NCBI RefSeq assembly: GCF_019704555.1
Contig: NZ_AP024745.1
Coordinates: 5,402,501 to 5,466,500 of the forward strand
Length of the DNA: 64,000 bases
DNA from: Actinoplanes sp. L3-i22
GTDB taxonomy: Bacteria > Actinomycetota > Actinomycetes > Mycobacteriales > Micromonosporaceae
Direction of reading: 5' to 3'
Position numbers and translations under genes: made by a program. The number at the start of each line of letters is the position of its first letter. Position 1 is the first letter of the stretch. The notes beneath the pieces were generated by a model that was given only the letters and a program-made list of their open reading frames with translations, had not been told where the DNA came from and made no database searches. This document shows positions 31,444 to 40,320 of the stretch, in pieces.

Positions 31444-32230
31444 TCACGCAACCGGGCGGCGCAGCGCGGCCAGCAGCGGCGCGTGCAGGGCCGGCCCGGC
31501 CACCACGATGCTGTCCGCGCCGACCCGCCACGGAGCGCCCGCCGCGTCGGTCACCGTCGCGCCGGACTCCCGGGCCAGCAGCACCCCCGGCAGCACGTTG
31601 GTGTCGTCGTGGCCGTACTCCCAGAAGCCGTCGAGGCGGCCCGCCGCCACGTCCGCGAGCTGCCAGGACGTCGGACCGAGGTTGCGGACCGCGCCGGCCG
31701 CGAGCAGCACCGCGCTCAGCGACCGGCCGGCCGCCCGGACCGCCTCGGGCTGGGCGCCCACCGAGCGGCGGCTGGCTGGTCGCCACGAGCGCGGCCGTCA
31801 GGTCGGTCTTGGCCGACGGCGTGATCCGCGCGCCGTCCCGGAACGCGCCCGCTCCGAGCGACGCCGTGCAGGTCTCACCCAGCCGCGGATGGTGCAGCAC
31901 CACGGCGACCGGCGTCCCGTCGCGGACCAGCGTCAGCGTCACGCACCACTGCGGCAGGCCCTGCAGGTACTGCACGGCGCCGTCGGTCGCGTCGCAGAGC
32001 CAGGCCTCCCCGGTTGCGGGCGTGGCCCCGTCGAGCTCGTCGAGCCACACCGCTCCGGGCCGCAGCGGCAGCAGCCGCTCGCGCAGCAGCGCCACCACCG
32101 GCGCGTCGACGGCGTCGAACGTGGCCCGGAACTCGGCGAACGTCGCGGCGGGCGCCGGACGCGGCAGGTCGAGCAGGTGCCGCCCGGCGGCGTGGGCGGC
32201 TTCGGTCATGGCATCGATCAGCGAGGACAT
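31444..32230 (-). pseudogene. Inositol-monophosphatase-family gene with a frameshift
   Basis: The N-terminal part, from ATG 32230, reads MSSLIDAMTEAAHAAGRHLL ... WLDELDGAT ... CDATDGAVQYLQGLPQWCVTLTLV, with the metal-binding DxTDG motif, to about SQPPL at 31763. The C-terminal half (VGAQPEAVRAAGRSLSAVLLAAGAVRNLGPTSWQLADVAAGRLDGFWEYG...) continues in another frame from 31761. Skipping one base at about 31762 restores a normal protein of about 260 residues. It is either a true pseudogene or a single-base sequence error. It is divergent from the Lrp-type regulator, 61 bp apart. Confidence 0.8.
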
Positions 32231-32291
32231 GCCACAAGCATCAAACCCGACGATCAAAACCTTTGCCCGTACGGCGTGAGACCGAGCGATA

Positions 32292-33233
32292 ATGACCGCC
32301 ATGACCTCAATGGTGGCGGATTCGGTGCTCGACGACACGGATCGCCGGCTGGTGGCGGCGCTGCAGTGCGACGGGCGGGTGAGCGTCGAGCGGGTCGCCA
32401 CGGTGCTCGGCCTGAGCGCCCGGGTCGTGCACCGGCGGCTGGGCCGGCTGCTCGGCGACGGGACCGTGCGGGTGGTCGCCGCCCCACGGGTCCGGCCGTA
32501 CGAGGCGGTCATGCTGCTGCGCATCCGGGTGCTGCGCGGCTCGGTCTCGGCGATCACCGACGCGCTCGCCGCCCGGGCGGACGTGCCGTACCTGGACGTG
32601 TCGGCGGCCGGCGACGAGATCTCCGCGGTGCTGGCCGCCGGGCGGGACCCGCGCAACCGGCTGGTGTTCCGCCAGCTCCCGGCGACCAAAGCGGTCACCT
32701 CGGTTGAGGCGCAGACCGCCCTGCACGTGTACGCGGACGCGTCCGCCTGGCGGCTCGACGTGCTGACCGCGGCGGAACGGGCGGGGCTGGCCACCGCCGT
32801 ACCCACGAATGGGGTTGATGATCTTGATTTGTCGATCCTCGACGCGCTGGCGGCGGACGCCCGCCTGCCGGCGGCGGCCGTGGCGGCGCGGCTCGGGCGG
32901 CCGGAGTCGACGATCCGGCGCCGGCTGGCCGCGCTGCCGCTGCGCACGCAGACCTATGTCGATCCGCTGCGCCTCGGCCTGCACGTCGACGCGAACCTGT
33001 GGCTGCGCCTGCCACCCGCCGACCTGGACCGGGTCGGCCTGGCCCTGGCCGTCCACCCGGCCGTGCACGGCGTGCTGAGCACCACCGGGCGGGCGAACCT
33101 GCACGTCGCGGTCTGGCTGTCCGACCTGGAGGCGCTGCACCGGTTCATCACGACGGACCTGGCCGCGCTCGGCGTGCCGGACGTGGAGACCGTCCTGGTC
33201 GGTCGAGCGGTCAAGCGCCCCGGGCTCGGCTGA
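32292..33233 (+). CDS. Lrp/AsnC-family regulator with two HTH domains
   Basis: A 313-residue protein built as a tandem: HTH 1 (about 10-60, LDDTDRRLVAALQCDGRVSVERVATVLGLSARVVHRRL), ligand-type domain 1, HTH 2 (about 177-220, DDLDLSILDALAADARLPAAAVAARLGRPESTIRRRL), then ligand-type domain 2. This duplicated form is known among actinobacterial Lrp proteins. Starts at 32292, 32301 and 32310 are all possible; the first is used. Adjacency suggests it controls the divergent phosphatase gene, now frameshifted. Confidence 0.85.
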   Translation: MTAMTSMVADSVLDDTDRRLVAALQCDGRVSVERVATVLGLSARVVHRRLGRLLGDGTVRVVAAPRVRPYEAVMLLRIRVLRGSVSAITDALAARADVPYLDVSAAGDEISAVLAAGRDPRNRLVFRQLPATKAVTSVEAQTALHVYADASAWRLDVLTAAERAGLATAVPTNGVDDLDLSILDALAADARLPAAAVAARLGRPESTIRRRLAALPLRTQTYVDPLRLGLHVDANLWLRLPPADLDRVGLALAVHPAVHGVLSTTGRANLHVAVWLSDLEALHRFITTDLAALGVPDVETVLVGRAVKRPGLG

Positions 33234-33446
33234 CCTCCGTTGCGGCTTTCCCGGCTGCCGAATGATGATCATGTGTTGACTCCGGCGACGGTGGTCGCGG
33301 GATCAGAAGCCTGTCGCCGATGGGTTCCAGGCATTTCCTGGAGCACCGGCCACGTCCAACCGGGCCACCGGCTGACATGAGACGGGTGAGCGGGCCGGGC
33401 GGCGCCCGTTCCGGGATGCGCCGCCCTGCCCGCCGCACCGTGTGAT

Positions 33447-34013
33447 TCAGCCCGCGGGCTGCGGGTTGTCCCACAGCACACACTTCATGATCTTCGCGCC
33501 ATCGAGCCACGGGTTGACCTTGACCAGGTCTTCCGTCTCCGGGAAGGTGCCCGCCCCGGCCTTGCGGATGAACTTGAAGATGGATCCGGGCGCGGTCTTC
33601 GCCAGGCACTTCATCGCGAGTTGCACGTCGTTGTCCGGCCCGCTCACCGCCTGATCGACGGGGGCGGGCTGCGGGGTGGGCACCGCGTCGATGTCGGACC
33701 AGGTGGACGGCAGGCTCGCCGAGCAGCCGGCCGGGGCGAACTCGAGCAGCGCGTCACCGGTGACCGGACCGACGGCGCCGTCGGCGGGCAGACCCGAGGA
33801 GGCCTGGAACGCCTTGACGGCGTCGTAGGTCTGCTGTCCGAACCGGCCATCGGCCGGCACGCCCAGCGTCTGCTGAATGCAGGTGACCCCTGCGGTGTTC
33901 GGCGATGGCTGCGGGCCGATCACGTCCACACCGGTCTCCGCGTACGCCGCGGTCGAACCGGTGAGTGTCAGCAAGCCGGCGGCGAAGCCGGTCACCACGA
34001 TCTTCTTGAGCAT
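33447..34013 (-). CDS. Secreted peptidoglycan-binding-domain protein
   Basis: A 188-residue exported protein. The signal peptide (residues 1-25) ends at AYAE. A PG_binding_1 domain follows (about 38-95, VTCIQQTLGVPADGRFGQQTYDAVKAFQASSGLPADGAVGPVTGDALL), then a C-terminal 80-residue domain of unknown type with two Cys. It binds peptidoglycan and may be a wall-associated effector. ATG 34013 follows GAGGGGAG. It is divergent from the membrane HTH gene, and two identical-arm palindromes lie between them. The 213-bp gap on its 3' side (33234-33446) shows no gene. Confidence 0.82.
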   Translation of the reverse strand: MLKKIVVTGFAAGLLTLTGSTAAYAETGVDVIGPQPSPNTAGVTCIQQTLGVPADGRFGQQTYDAVKAFQASSGLPADGAVGPVTGDALLEFAPAGCSASLPSTWSDIDAVPTPQPAPVDQAVSGPDNDVQLAMKCLAKTAPGSIFKFIRKAGAGTFPETEDLVKVNPWLDGAKIMKCVLWDNPQPAG

Positions 34014-34082
34014 GTCGCTCCCCTCTCGTGGACCCCTACGGCCGGTTTGCCTCGTTCGGGGTCTTGGGAATTACCGTCCATG

Positions 34083-34098
34083 CGGCAAGAATTTGCCG
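34083..34098. promoter_or_regulatory. Palindrome CGGCAA-N4-TTGCCG, copy 1
   Basis: CGGCAA (34083-34088), GAAT, TTGCCG (34093-34098). The same 6-bp arms and 4-bp spacer recur at 34159-34174, both inside the 178-bp divergent gap, so a dimeric regulator, probably the product of 34192-35094, may bind here. Confidence 0.6.
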
Positions 34099-34158
34099 TC
34101 TAGCGGCAGGCGTGGACAGAAAATTTCTCGCAGGTCAACGGCGTGCCCGGCGAGGCGG

Positions 34159-34174
34159 CGGCAATTTTTTGCCG
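34159..34174. promoter_or_regulatory. Palindrome CGGCAA-N4-TTGCCG, copy 2
   Basis: CGGCAA (34159-34164), TTTT, TTGCCG (34169-34174), 76 bp from copy 1 centre to centre, close to seven helical turns, and 17 bp before the start codon at 34192, overlapping the leader. Confidence 0.6.
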
Positions 34175-34191
34175 GGTCAAAAGGGGGAGCC

Positions 34192-35094
34192 ATGAGCGAC
34201 GGCAGGGAGGAGTCCAAGGGCACCGCGCGGCGAGGGAGGCCCTCGGACACCGCGGAACCGTCACCCGCGGCCAGTGAGCGGGCGGCTGCGGCGATCCGCG
34301 TGGCGGGCCGGACGCAGCAATGGGTCGCCGACCATCTCGGTGTCAGCGAGCGGACCCTTCGGCGATGGCTGGACGGTCGTCCACAGAACCGCGGTCCCAC
34401 CCGCGTGATGGCCGCGGCGCTTGCTGGCCTGCTCGATGCCCCGGAGTTGGTCGGGCTGTGGTGGCCGGGACCGGACTCGGTCGGGGCGCCGCCCACCTCA
34501 TCGTCTGCCGCTCCTGCCGGCGGCGGCGCCACGGATCACCGGCGCACCCCGGTGATCGTCGGGAGCATGACTGCGATCCTGGTGGTCGTGGCGGTTGTGA
34601 TCGTCGTTGCGGTCAGCCGGGGAGACAAAGCCGCTCTGCCGGTGAAAACGGCGAAGGCGCCGGTCAGCCCGGGAATCGCCTCGACAGGACCGGCGGCTGT
34701 CACGTGCGGCTCGCCGGCCGTCGGAGCATCGGCAGCCGCGGGGACCGTAACCGGGAATGTCTGTGGTGTGTACGCCGGCAACCGTCTCCCGGCCAAGACC
34801 ATCGGGCTGTGGACGAAGCCCGGCATGTCCTCGGGCTGTGATCTCGATGCCTGTCCGCCCGGTACCGTCCAGGCGGGGCGGGTCGCGGTCGGACAGACTG
34901 TCAGCGTTTCCTGCGTCGTCGGTGGCGGGCAGATGTTGCGCAACGGCTCGTCCGGGGAGCCCGGCTACTACGAGGACAAGAAGTGGGTGCGGATCGTACG
35001 AGGCCAGGAGGTGGGACAGACCGGCGACTACGATCTCTATCTCAGCAACGTCTGGTTCCTGCGCGATGCGTTGCCGCCACTGCCGGCCTGCTGA
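34192..35094 (+). CDS. Single-pass membrane protein with N-terminal HTH
   Basis: A 300-residue protein. Residues 30-65 are a helix-turn-helix (RVAGRTQQWVADHLGVSERTLRRWLDGRPQN). After a Ser/Pro-rich linker comes one transmembrane helix (about 119-142, VIVGSMTAILVVVAVVIVVAV). The external domain (150-300) has at least six Cys and SH3-like strands (GLWTKPGMSSGC, KKWVRIVRGQEVGQTGDYDLYLSNVWF). The HTH is cytosolic, so it is a candidate membrane-bound regulator sensing wall state. ATG 34192 follows GGGGGAG. Its divergent neighbour encodes a peptidoglycan-binding protein, a sensible target. It shows the same architectural idea, in reverse order, as the protein at 20928-21992. Confidence 0.75.
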   Translation: MSDGREESKGTARRGRPSDTAEPSPAASERAAAAIRVAGRTQQWVADHLGVSERTLRRWLDGRPQNRGPTRVMAAALAGLLDAPELVGLWWPGPDSVGAPPTSSSAAPAGGGATDHRRTPVIVGSMTAILVVVAVVIVVAVSRGDKAALPVKTAKAPVSPGIASTGPAAVTCGSPAVGASAAAGTVTGNVCGVYAGNRLPAKTIGLWTKPGMSSGCDLDACPPGTVQAGRVAVGQTVSVSCVVGGGQMLRNGSSGEPGYYEDKKWVRIVRGQEVGQTGDYDLYLSNVWFLRDALPPLPAC

Positions 35095-35199
35095 TGCCCC
35101 ATGCCGACGGGTTGTGGTTGCCATGCGTGTTCCCACCTCACCGCTGACCGGCTGGCTCTGAGCATTCCCGCCAGGTCGCGGCGCTGGCATGATCGCCGG

Positions 35200-35745
35200 A
35201 TGGAGCAGGTGAGCAGCCGCGTCGTGTATCGCAATCCGTGGATGACCGTGCGGGAGGACGAGGTTCGGCGGCCGGACGGCAGCCCCGGCGTCTACGGGGT
35301 GGTCGAGAAGCCGGACTTCGCCCTGGTGCTGCCACGCCGGCCGGACGGATTCTGGCTGGTGGAGCAGTTCCGCTATCCGGTGGGGCGGCGGGCCTGGGAG
35401 TTTCCGCAGGGTAGTTGGGGCCGCGGGGCCGTCGGGGATCAGGTTGCTCTTGCCCGGCGGGAACTGGCTGAGGAGACCGGCCTGCGGGCGGGGGCGTTGA
35501 CCCACCTGGGGCATCTGTTCGAGGCGTACGGATTCTCGACCCAGGGGTTTGACGTCTATCTGGCGACGGACCTCGAGGAAGGGGAGCCCGACCGGGAGGC
35601 GAGCGAGCAGGACATGGTTCATCGCGCGTTCGGCGACACCGAGATCGCCGAGATGATCCGTTCCGGACAGATCGTCGACGCGCCTTCGCTGGCCGCGTTG
35701 ACTATCTTTCAGCTTTTCACGAAGACGGCTTCCAGTACGGCGTGA
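35200..35745 (+). CDS. Nudix hydrolase (ADP-ribose pyrophosphatase-like)
   Basis: A 181-residue protein starting at ATG 35200. The core VYGVVEKPDFALVLPRRPDGFWLVEQFRYPVGRRAWEFPQGSWG leads to a Nudix-type helix ALARRELAEETGLRAG. REUxEExGU is intact, but the leading GG of the box is replaced by a GSWGRGAVGDQ insertion. The upstream EQFRYPVG...WEFPQG is typical of ADP-sugar pyrophosphatases. It acts in the cytosol. Its 3' end overlaps the convergent lactonase gene by 29 bp. Confidence 0.85.
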   Translation: MEQVSSRVVYRNPWMTVREDEVRRPDGSPGVYGVVEKPDFALVLPRRPDGFWLVEQFRYPVGRRAWEFPQGSWGRGAVGDQVALARRELAEETGLRAGALTHLGHLFEAYGFSTQGFDVYLATDLEEGEPDREASEQDMVHRAFGDTEIAEMIRSGQIVDAPSLAALTIFQLFTKTASSTA

Positions 35746-36598
35746 GCAGGCCGGCCGCATCGACGTCGGCGATGAACAGTCGGCCCGAGTCGGGGTGGTG
35801 GGCCAGGTCGGCGGGGGTGAGATCGGTTGTGGCGGTGGTGATGACGAGCAGGTTCAGGTCGGGGCCGGCGAACGTGACGCTGGTGGTGTGCGGGGCGTCC
35901 ACCGTGACCGTGGCCAGCAGGCGGCCCTGCGGGGTGCGGCGTTCGACGCGGCCGCCGCCCCAGACGGCGATCCACAGGTTGCCGTCGGCGTCGGCGCACA
36001 TGCCGTCCGGGAGGCCGTCGGTGATCCGGAACGCCTCGTGTCGTGGGCCGCAGGACGGGCCGTAGTCGCGGACCCACACCACGCCGGGGACCGTGTCGAT
36101 GCTGTACAGCCGGTCGCCGGCCGGGGACCAGGCCAGGCCGTTGGAGAGGGTGAGGTCGGCGTCCAGGGTGGTCAGGCCGTCGCGGTCGAGGCGGACCAGC
36201 ACCTCCGTCCCGGACCGCTGCCGCGGGTCGAGGCTGCCGACCAGGAAGCGGCCGGCCGGGTCGACCGCGCCGTCGTTGAGCCGGCTCGCCGAACCGTGGG
36301 GCAGGACCCGGGCCAGCTCGGTCCGGGTGCCGTCGAGGTCGATCCGGGTCAGGGTCTCGCGTTCGGCGACGAGCAGCTCGCCGGACTCGGCGACCGCCAC
36401 CGCGCAGGCCTCCGCGGTGAACCGCCACGTGCCGGTGACGCCGATCGTGCCGGCGGCTTCGTCGAGTTCGCCCTGGTGGACCGTGTGACCGTCGATGTCG
36501 ACCCAGAGCAGCCGGCGGCGGGCGGGATCCCAGACCGGGCCCTCGCCGAGGTGGTACACGCCCGCGCCGGACGGGCGGGCGGTGTAGGACTCGGTCAT
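35717..36598 (-). CDS. SMP-30/gluconolactonase-family lactonase
   Basis: A 293-residue six-bladed propeller enzyme. Metal-site motifs are visible: LGEGPVWD with Glu near residue 19, ASRLNDGAVDPAGRF (Asn/Asp near 108), LSNGLAWSP (Asn near 152) and the late DGMCADADGNLWIA (Asp near 200). It opens aldonolactones in the cytosol. It is divergent from a sugar-acid dehydratase gene (75-bp gap), so lactonase and dehydratase probably act in sequence in an oxidative sugar pathway, e.g. aldose to lactone to aldonate to 2-keto-3-deoxyaldonate. Confidence 0.88.
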   Translation of the reverse strand: MTESYTARPSGAGVYHLGEGPVWDPARRRLLWVDIDGHTVHQGELDEAAGTIGVTGTWRFTAEACAVAVAESGELLVAERETLTRIDLDGTRTELARVLPHGSASRLNDGAVDPAGRFLVGSLDPRQRSGTEVLVRLDRDGLTTLDADLTLSNGLAWSPAGDRLYSIDTVPGVVWVRDYGPSCGPRHEAFRITDGLPDGMCADADGNLWIAVWGGGRVERRTPQGRLLATVTVDAPHTTSVTFAGPDLNLLVITTATTDLTPADLAHHPDSGRLFIADVDAAGLLTPYWKPSS

Positions 36599-36673
36599 GG
36601 CGGCTCCGCCCGTACGGATCAATGGGCACTTGAAAGGTTTAGAATTTGATCCTGGTCGATCTAGGAGGTTGCC

Positions 36674-38389
36674 GTGCAGCCACGCCGCAGCGCGCAGTGG
36701 TACTCCGGCGATGACCGTAACAGTTATATCCATCGCGCCTGGATGCGGCGCGGGTTGCCGGTCGACGCATTCGACGGGCGGCCGCACATCGCGATCGCCA
36801 ACACCGCGTCCGATCTGACGCCGTGCAATGCGCATCTGGACGACGTCGCCCGCAGCGTTTCCGCCGGCATTCATCAGGCCGGCGGCATCGCGCTGAATCT
36901 GCCGGTGGTGTCGCTGGGGGAGACGCAGGTGCGGCCGACCGCGATGCTCTGGCGCAACATGGCCGCGATGGCGATCGAGGAGATGTTGCGGGCCAATCCG
37001 ATCGACGGGGTGGTGCTGCTCGGCGGCTGTGACAAGACCATTCCCGCGCTGCTGATGGGAGCGGCGTCGGTCGATCTGCCGGCGGTTGTCGTGCCCGGCG
37101 GGCCGATGCTGACCGGCACTTTTCGCGGGGTTCCGCTGGGCTGCGGGACCGGGGTCTGGCAGCTGAGCGAGGAGGTCCGCGCGGGCACGCTCAGCGCGGC
37201 CGAATTCGCCCGTTCGGAAGCCTCGATGATCAGAAGCAAAGGGCATTGCAACACCATGGGTACGGCGTCGACCATGGGCCTGCTCGCCGAGGTGCTCGGG
37301 ATGACCCTGCCCGGCGTCGCCGGAACGCCCGCCCCGGACAGCCGGCTGATCGAGGCCGCCCACGCGACCGGCGTGCTCGCCGTCGACCTGGTGGACCGGG
37401 GTCTGCGGCCGAGCGCCGTGATGACCCGCGGCTCGTTCCGCAACGCGATCGTCGCGCTGGCCGCGCTCGGCGGCTCCACCAACGCGGTCGTGCACCTGCT
37501 CGCGATCGCCGGGCGGCTCGGCGTCGAGCTGAGCCAGGACGACTTCGACCGGATCGGCTCGCACGTGCCGCTGCTGGTGGACCTGCAGCCGGCCGGGCGG
37601 TTCCTGATGGACGACCTGTACCGGGCCGGGGGCCTGCACGCGGTGCTCGCCGAGATCCGGGACCTGCTCGATCCGGCCGCGCTCACCGTCACCGGGCGGC
37701 CGCTGGTCGACTACCTGGACGCCGCGCAGGTCTACGACCGGGAGGTGATCCGGGCACGGGAACGACCATTGCAGCCCGAGGCGGGGATCGCCGTGCTCTA
37801 CGGCAACCTCGCGCCGGACGGTGCCGTGATCAAACCGGCGGCGGCCTCGCCCGGGCTGCTGACCCACCGCGGGCCGGCGGTCGTCTTCGACTCGGTCGAG
37901 GACCTGCACGCCCGGCTCGACGACCCGGATCTCCCGGTGACCGCGGACTCGGTGCTGATCCTGCGCGGGTGCGGGCCGAAGGGCTATCCCGGGATGCCCG
38001 AGGTGGCCAACATGCCGCTGCCGGCGAAGCTGCTCGCCGACGGCCTGCGGGACATGGTCCGGATCTGCGACGGGCGGATGAGCGGCACGGCGTACGGGAC
38101 GGTGGTCCTGCACGTGGCGCCGGAGGCGGCGGCGGGCGGGCCGCTCGGCAAGGTCCGCACCGGCGACATGATCATCCTGGACGTCCCGAACCGGCGCCTG
38201 GACGTCGACCTCCCCGACGAGGAACTGGCCGCCCGTGCCCCGGCGCCGGAGGCGGTCGCGGCCTACGCCCGGCCGCAGCGCGGCTGGGAGCGCCTCTATA
38301 TCGACACGGTCGGCCAGGCCAACACCGGCGCCGACCTGGACTTCCTGCTCGGCGCCAGCGGCGACCAGGTCTCCCGCGAATCCCACTGA
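36674..38389 (+). CDS. IlvD/Edd-family sugar-acid dehydratase
   Basis: A 571-residue iron-sulphur dehydratase. Family motifs are CDKTIPALLMGA (cluster Cys), KGHCNTMGTASTMGLLAEVLGM (second Cys, pyruvate-type loop) and RICDGRMSGTAYGTVVLHVAPEAAAGG (active-site Ser/Gly loop). The length and ARSVSAGIHQAGG style fit the L-arabonate/D-xylonate dehydratase branch better than dihydroxyacid dehydratase; this is inference. GTG 36674 follows a perfect AGGAGG. Divergent pairing with the SMP-30 lactonase supports aldonate use. No aldose dehydrogenase or KDG-type enzyme is adjacent. Confidence 0.88.
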   Translation: MQPRRSAQWYSGDDRNSYIHRAWMRRGLPVDAFDGRPHIAIANTASDLTPCNAHLDDVARSVSAGIHQAGGIALNLPVVSLGETQVRPTAMLWRNMAAMAIEEMLRANPIDGVVLLGGCDKTIPALLMGAASVDLPAVVVPGGPMLTGTFRGVPLGCGTGVWQLSEEVRAGTLSAAEFARSEASMIRSKGHCNTMGTASTMGLLAEVLGMTLPGVAGTPAPDSRLIEAAHATGVLAVDLVDRGLRPSAVMTRGSFRNAIVALAALGGSTNAVVHLLAIAGRLGVELSQDDFDRIGSHVPLLVDLQPAGRFLMDDLYRAGGLHAVLAEIRDLLDPAALTVTGRPLVDYLDAAQVYDREVIRARERPLQPEAGIAVLYGNLAPDGAVIKPAAASPGLLTHRGPAVVFDSVEDLHARLDDPDLPVTADSVLILRGCGPKGYPGMPEVANMPLPAKLLADGLRDMVRICDGRMSGTAYGTVVLHVAPEAAAGGPLGKVRTGDMIILDVPNRRLDVDLPDEELAARAPAPEAVAAYARPQRGWERLYIDTVGQANTGADLDFLLGASGDQVSRESH

Positions 38390-38391
38390 TC

Positions 38392-39318
38392 TCAGCGCGG
38401 CCGGGTGGCGTCCTCGGCGGGGGTCAGGTGGGTCAGGCGACGGGAGTCGGTCCAGAGTTTGGTGGCGCGGGGCTCGTCGTAGGAGAGCTTCGACGACCGT
38501 ACCGTCGACAGTTTTTCTTCTTTGGCCTGTAGGTATGTGCCGGAGACGTCGGTGTATTGCGGGGCGACGGCCAGGTCGGCGAGGGATGTGCCGGAGAAGG
38601 TGACGTCGGAGGTGGTGACGCCGATGCGCCGCATCAGGAGGCTCGCGGCGCGGCTGGCCGAGAGGCGCTGGGCGGGCCGGGGCAGGTTGCGCAGGAAGTC
38701 GGTGCCGGCGACGGCGCCGGGGTCGTAGGCGATGGACGACACGGTGCTGCCGGCCGCGCGCAGGCGGCGGTGCAGTTCGTAGGCGTGCATGATCGTGCAG
38801 AGCTTCGAGGTCGAGTAGCGCACCCCGGCGGAGAGCGTCTTGGTGCCGGCCAGGGCGACCGCGTCGGGCTCGACGGACTTGCCGACCAGGCGCCCGTCCA
38901 TCGTGTCGGGATCGTGGGTGCCGCTGACCGTGAAGACGATCCGGCCGTGCTCGGCGAGCTGCGGGAGCAGGAGCTCGACCAGCAGGAAGTGCCCGAGGTA
39001 GTTGGTGGCGAAGGTCGTCTCGTAGCCGTCGGGCGTGTAGGCGAAGCCGCCGGCGGACCGCCCGCCCGCGTTGCAGAGCAGCGCGTCCAGCGACCCGCGG
39101 AACTGATCCGCCGCCGACCGCACGGAGGCCAGCGAGGACGTGTCCAGCGGCAGGGTGGTGACGGCGACGCCGTGGGCCGCTTCCAGCTCGTCGGCGACGG
39201 CCCGCATGCGGTCGGGGCTGCGCCCGGCCAGGACGAGGTCGACCTTGCGGGCGGCCAGGCTGCGGGCCGCGGCGAGACCGATCCCCGAGTGGCCGCCGGT
39301 GATCAGGACCGTGGTCAT
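38392..39318 (-). CDS. Short-chain dehydrogenase/reductase
   Basis: A 308-residue SDR related to the WW-oxidoreductase/retinol-dehydrogenase-like group. The NAD(P) motif TGGHSGIG is at residues 7-14, NAG at 88-90 and the active-site YSTSK at about 170. Arg at AGRSP after strand 2 suggests NADPH. The substrate is unknown. It ends 2 bp from the stop of the convergent dehydratase. It lies 87 bp downstream of an MmyB-like regulator on the same strand, a frequent SDR/regulator pairing. Confidence 0.88.
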   Translation of the reverse strand: MTTVLITGGHSGIGLAAARSLAARKVDLVLAGRSPDRMRAVADELEAAHGVAVTTLPLDTSSLASVRSAADQFRGSLDALLCNAGGRSAGGFAYTPDGYETTFATNYLGHFLLVELLLPQLAEHGRIVFTVSGTHDPDTMDGRLVGKSVEPDAVALAGTKTLSAGVRYSTSKLCTIMHAYELHRRLRAAGSTVSSIAYDPGAVAGTDFLRNLPRPAQRLSASRAASLLMRRIGVTTSDVTFSGTSLADLAVAPQYTDVSGTYLQAKEEKLSTVRSSKLSYDEPRATKLWTDSRRLTHLTPAEDATRPR

Positions 39319-39405
39319 GTGGTGTTCCCCTTTGCTGAGCGACGGACAAGATCAGCCTGATCCGGCCGGCGGGGAACAACCAGGACCACGTTGTCCCTGG
39401 CAACC

Positions 39406-40239
39406 TCAGGCGAACGTGCTGAACTCCTGGGTGCCGACGACTCTGAGCAGCTCCAGCTTGTCGCGCGTGTCGGTGCCCTCGGTCGGGAACAGCGCCAGGA
39501 CACGGGTGTCCACCTCGGGTGACAGCAGCACCTCGCAGGTCAGGTGCAGGACACCGACCGTGGGGTGCAGGAAGCGCTTCCGGTCGAAACGGTGGTTGGC
39601 GACCTCGTGCCGCTCCCACAGCTCCCGGAACTCCGGGCTCCGTTTCAGCAGCGCGTGGACCAGCCGGGCGACGTCGGCGTCGTCGGAGCGCCGCGAATAC
39701 GTCGCCCGCAGGTCGTTGACGTGGGCGAGTGAGTGCCGTGGCCAGTCCTCTTCCGGGAGACGGGAGCGCAGGGCCGGCTCGGTGAACCATTTCCACACCA
39801 CGTTGTCGCCCCGGCCGGTGCGGCCCAGGGCGAGGTCGGCCAGGGTGTTCTGGTGGAGCACCTCGCCGAGGTCGGTCAGCACGCACACCGGCACGTCGGT
39901 CAGCCGGTCCAGCAGGCTGAGCAGGCCCGGCCGGAGGTGCCCGCCGTGCCGCCGGGGCGGGGCCGGGAACCCGGCCAGGTGATACAGGTGGTCGCGCTGG
40001 TCCAGGTCGCAGCGCAGGGCCCGGGTCAGCGCCGCGATGATCGGCTCGGACGGGTTCGCCCCGCGGGCCTGCTCCAGCCGGGCGTAGTAGTCGGTGGAGA
40101 TGTTCGCCAGCTGGGCCACCTCGTCGCGCCGCAGCCCGGGCGTGCGGCGGCGCGGCGTGCCGGCGAGGCCGATGTCGGCCGGGTGCAGCAGCTCCCGGCG
40201 GCGGCGGAGGAAGTCGGCGAGGCCGGCACGGTCAATCAT
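39406..40239 (-). CDS. XRE/MmyB-like transcriptional regulator
   Basis: A 277-residue regulator. The N-terminal HTH (about 5-75) contains the family-typical RTPGLRRDEVAQLANISTDYYARLEQARGANPSEPIIAALTRALRC. The C-terminal MmyB-like ligand domain (about 100-270) contains VWKWFTEP and RHEVANHRFDRKRFLHPTVGVLHLTCEVL. MmyB-type domains can bind fatty-acid-like ligands. ATG 40239 gives the expected start. It is in the same direction as the SDR and probably regulates it. Confidence 0.88.
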   Translation of the reverse strand: MIDRAGLADFLRRRRELLHPADIGLAGTPRRRTPGLRRDEVAQLANISTDYYARLEQARGANPSEPIIAALTRALRCDLDQRDHLYHLAGFPAPPRRHGGHLRPGLLSLLDRLTDVPVCVLTDLGEVLHQNTLADLALGRTGRGDNVVWKWFTEPALRSRLPEEDWPRHSLAHVNDLRATYSRRSDDADVARLVHALLKRSPEFRELWERHEVANHRFDRKRFLHPTVGVLHLTCEVLLSPEVDTRVLALFPTEGTDTRDKLELLRVVGTQEFSTFA

Positions 40240-40320
40240 GGTTCGAGTAAACCCGGACTCGCCCGGCCCAACCAGGGAGAGCCGCTCCCAGGACCCTCGG
40301 GCGGGCCCCATGGGTGATAC

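Noticed and set aside
28253..32273. Shared TTTGCCCGTACGG stretch near 28252 and 32263
   Set aside because: Built around the palindrome CCGTACGG, which recurs in this genome style; no conserved context between the two sites.
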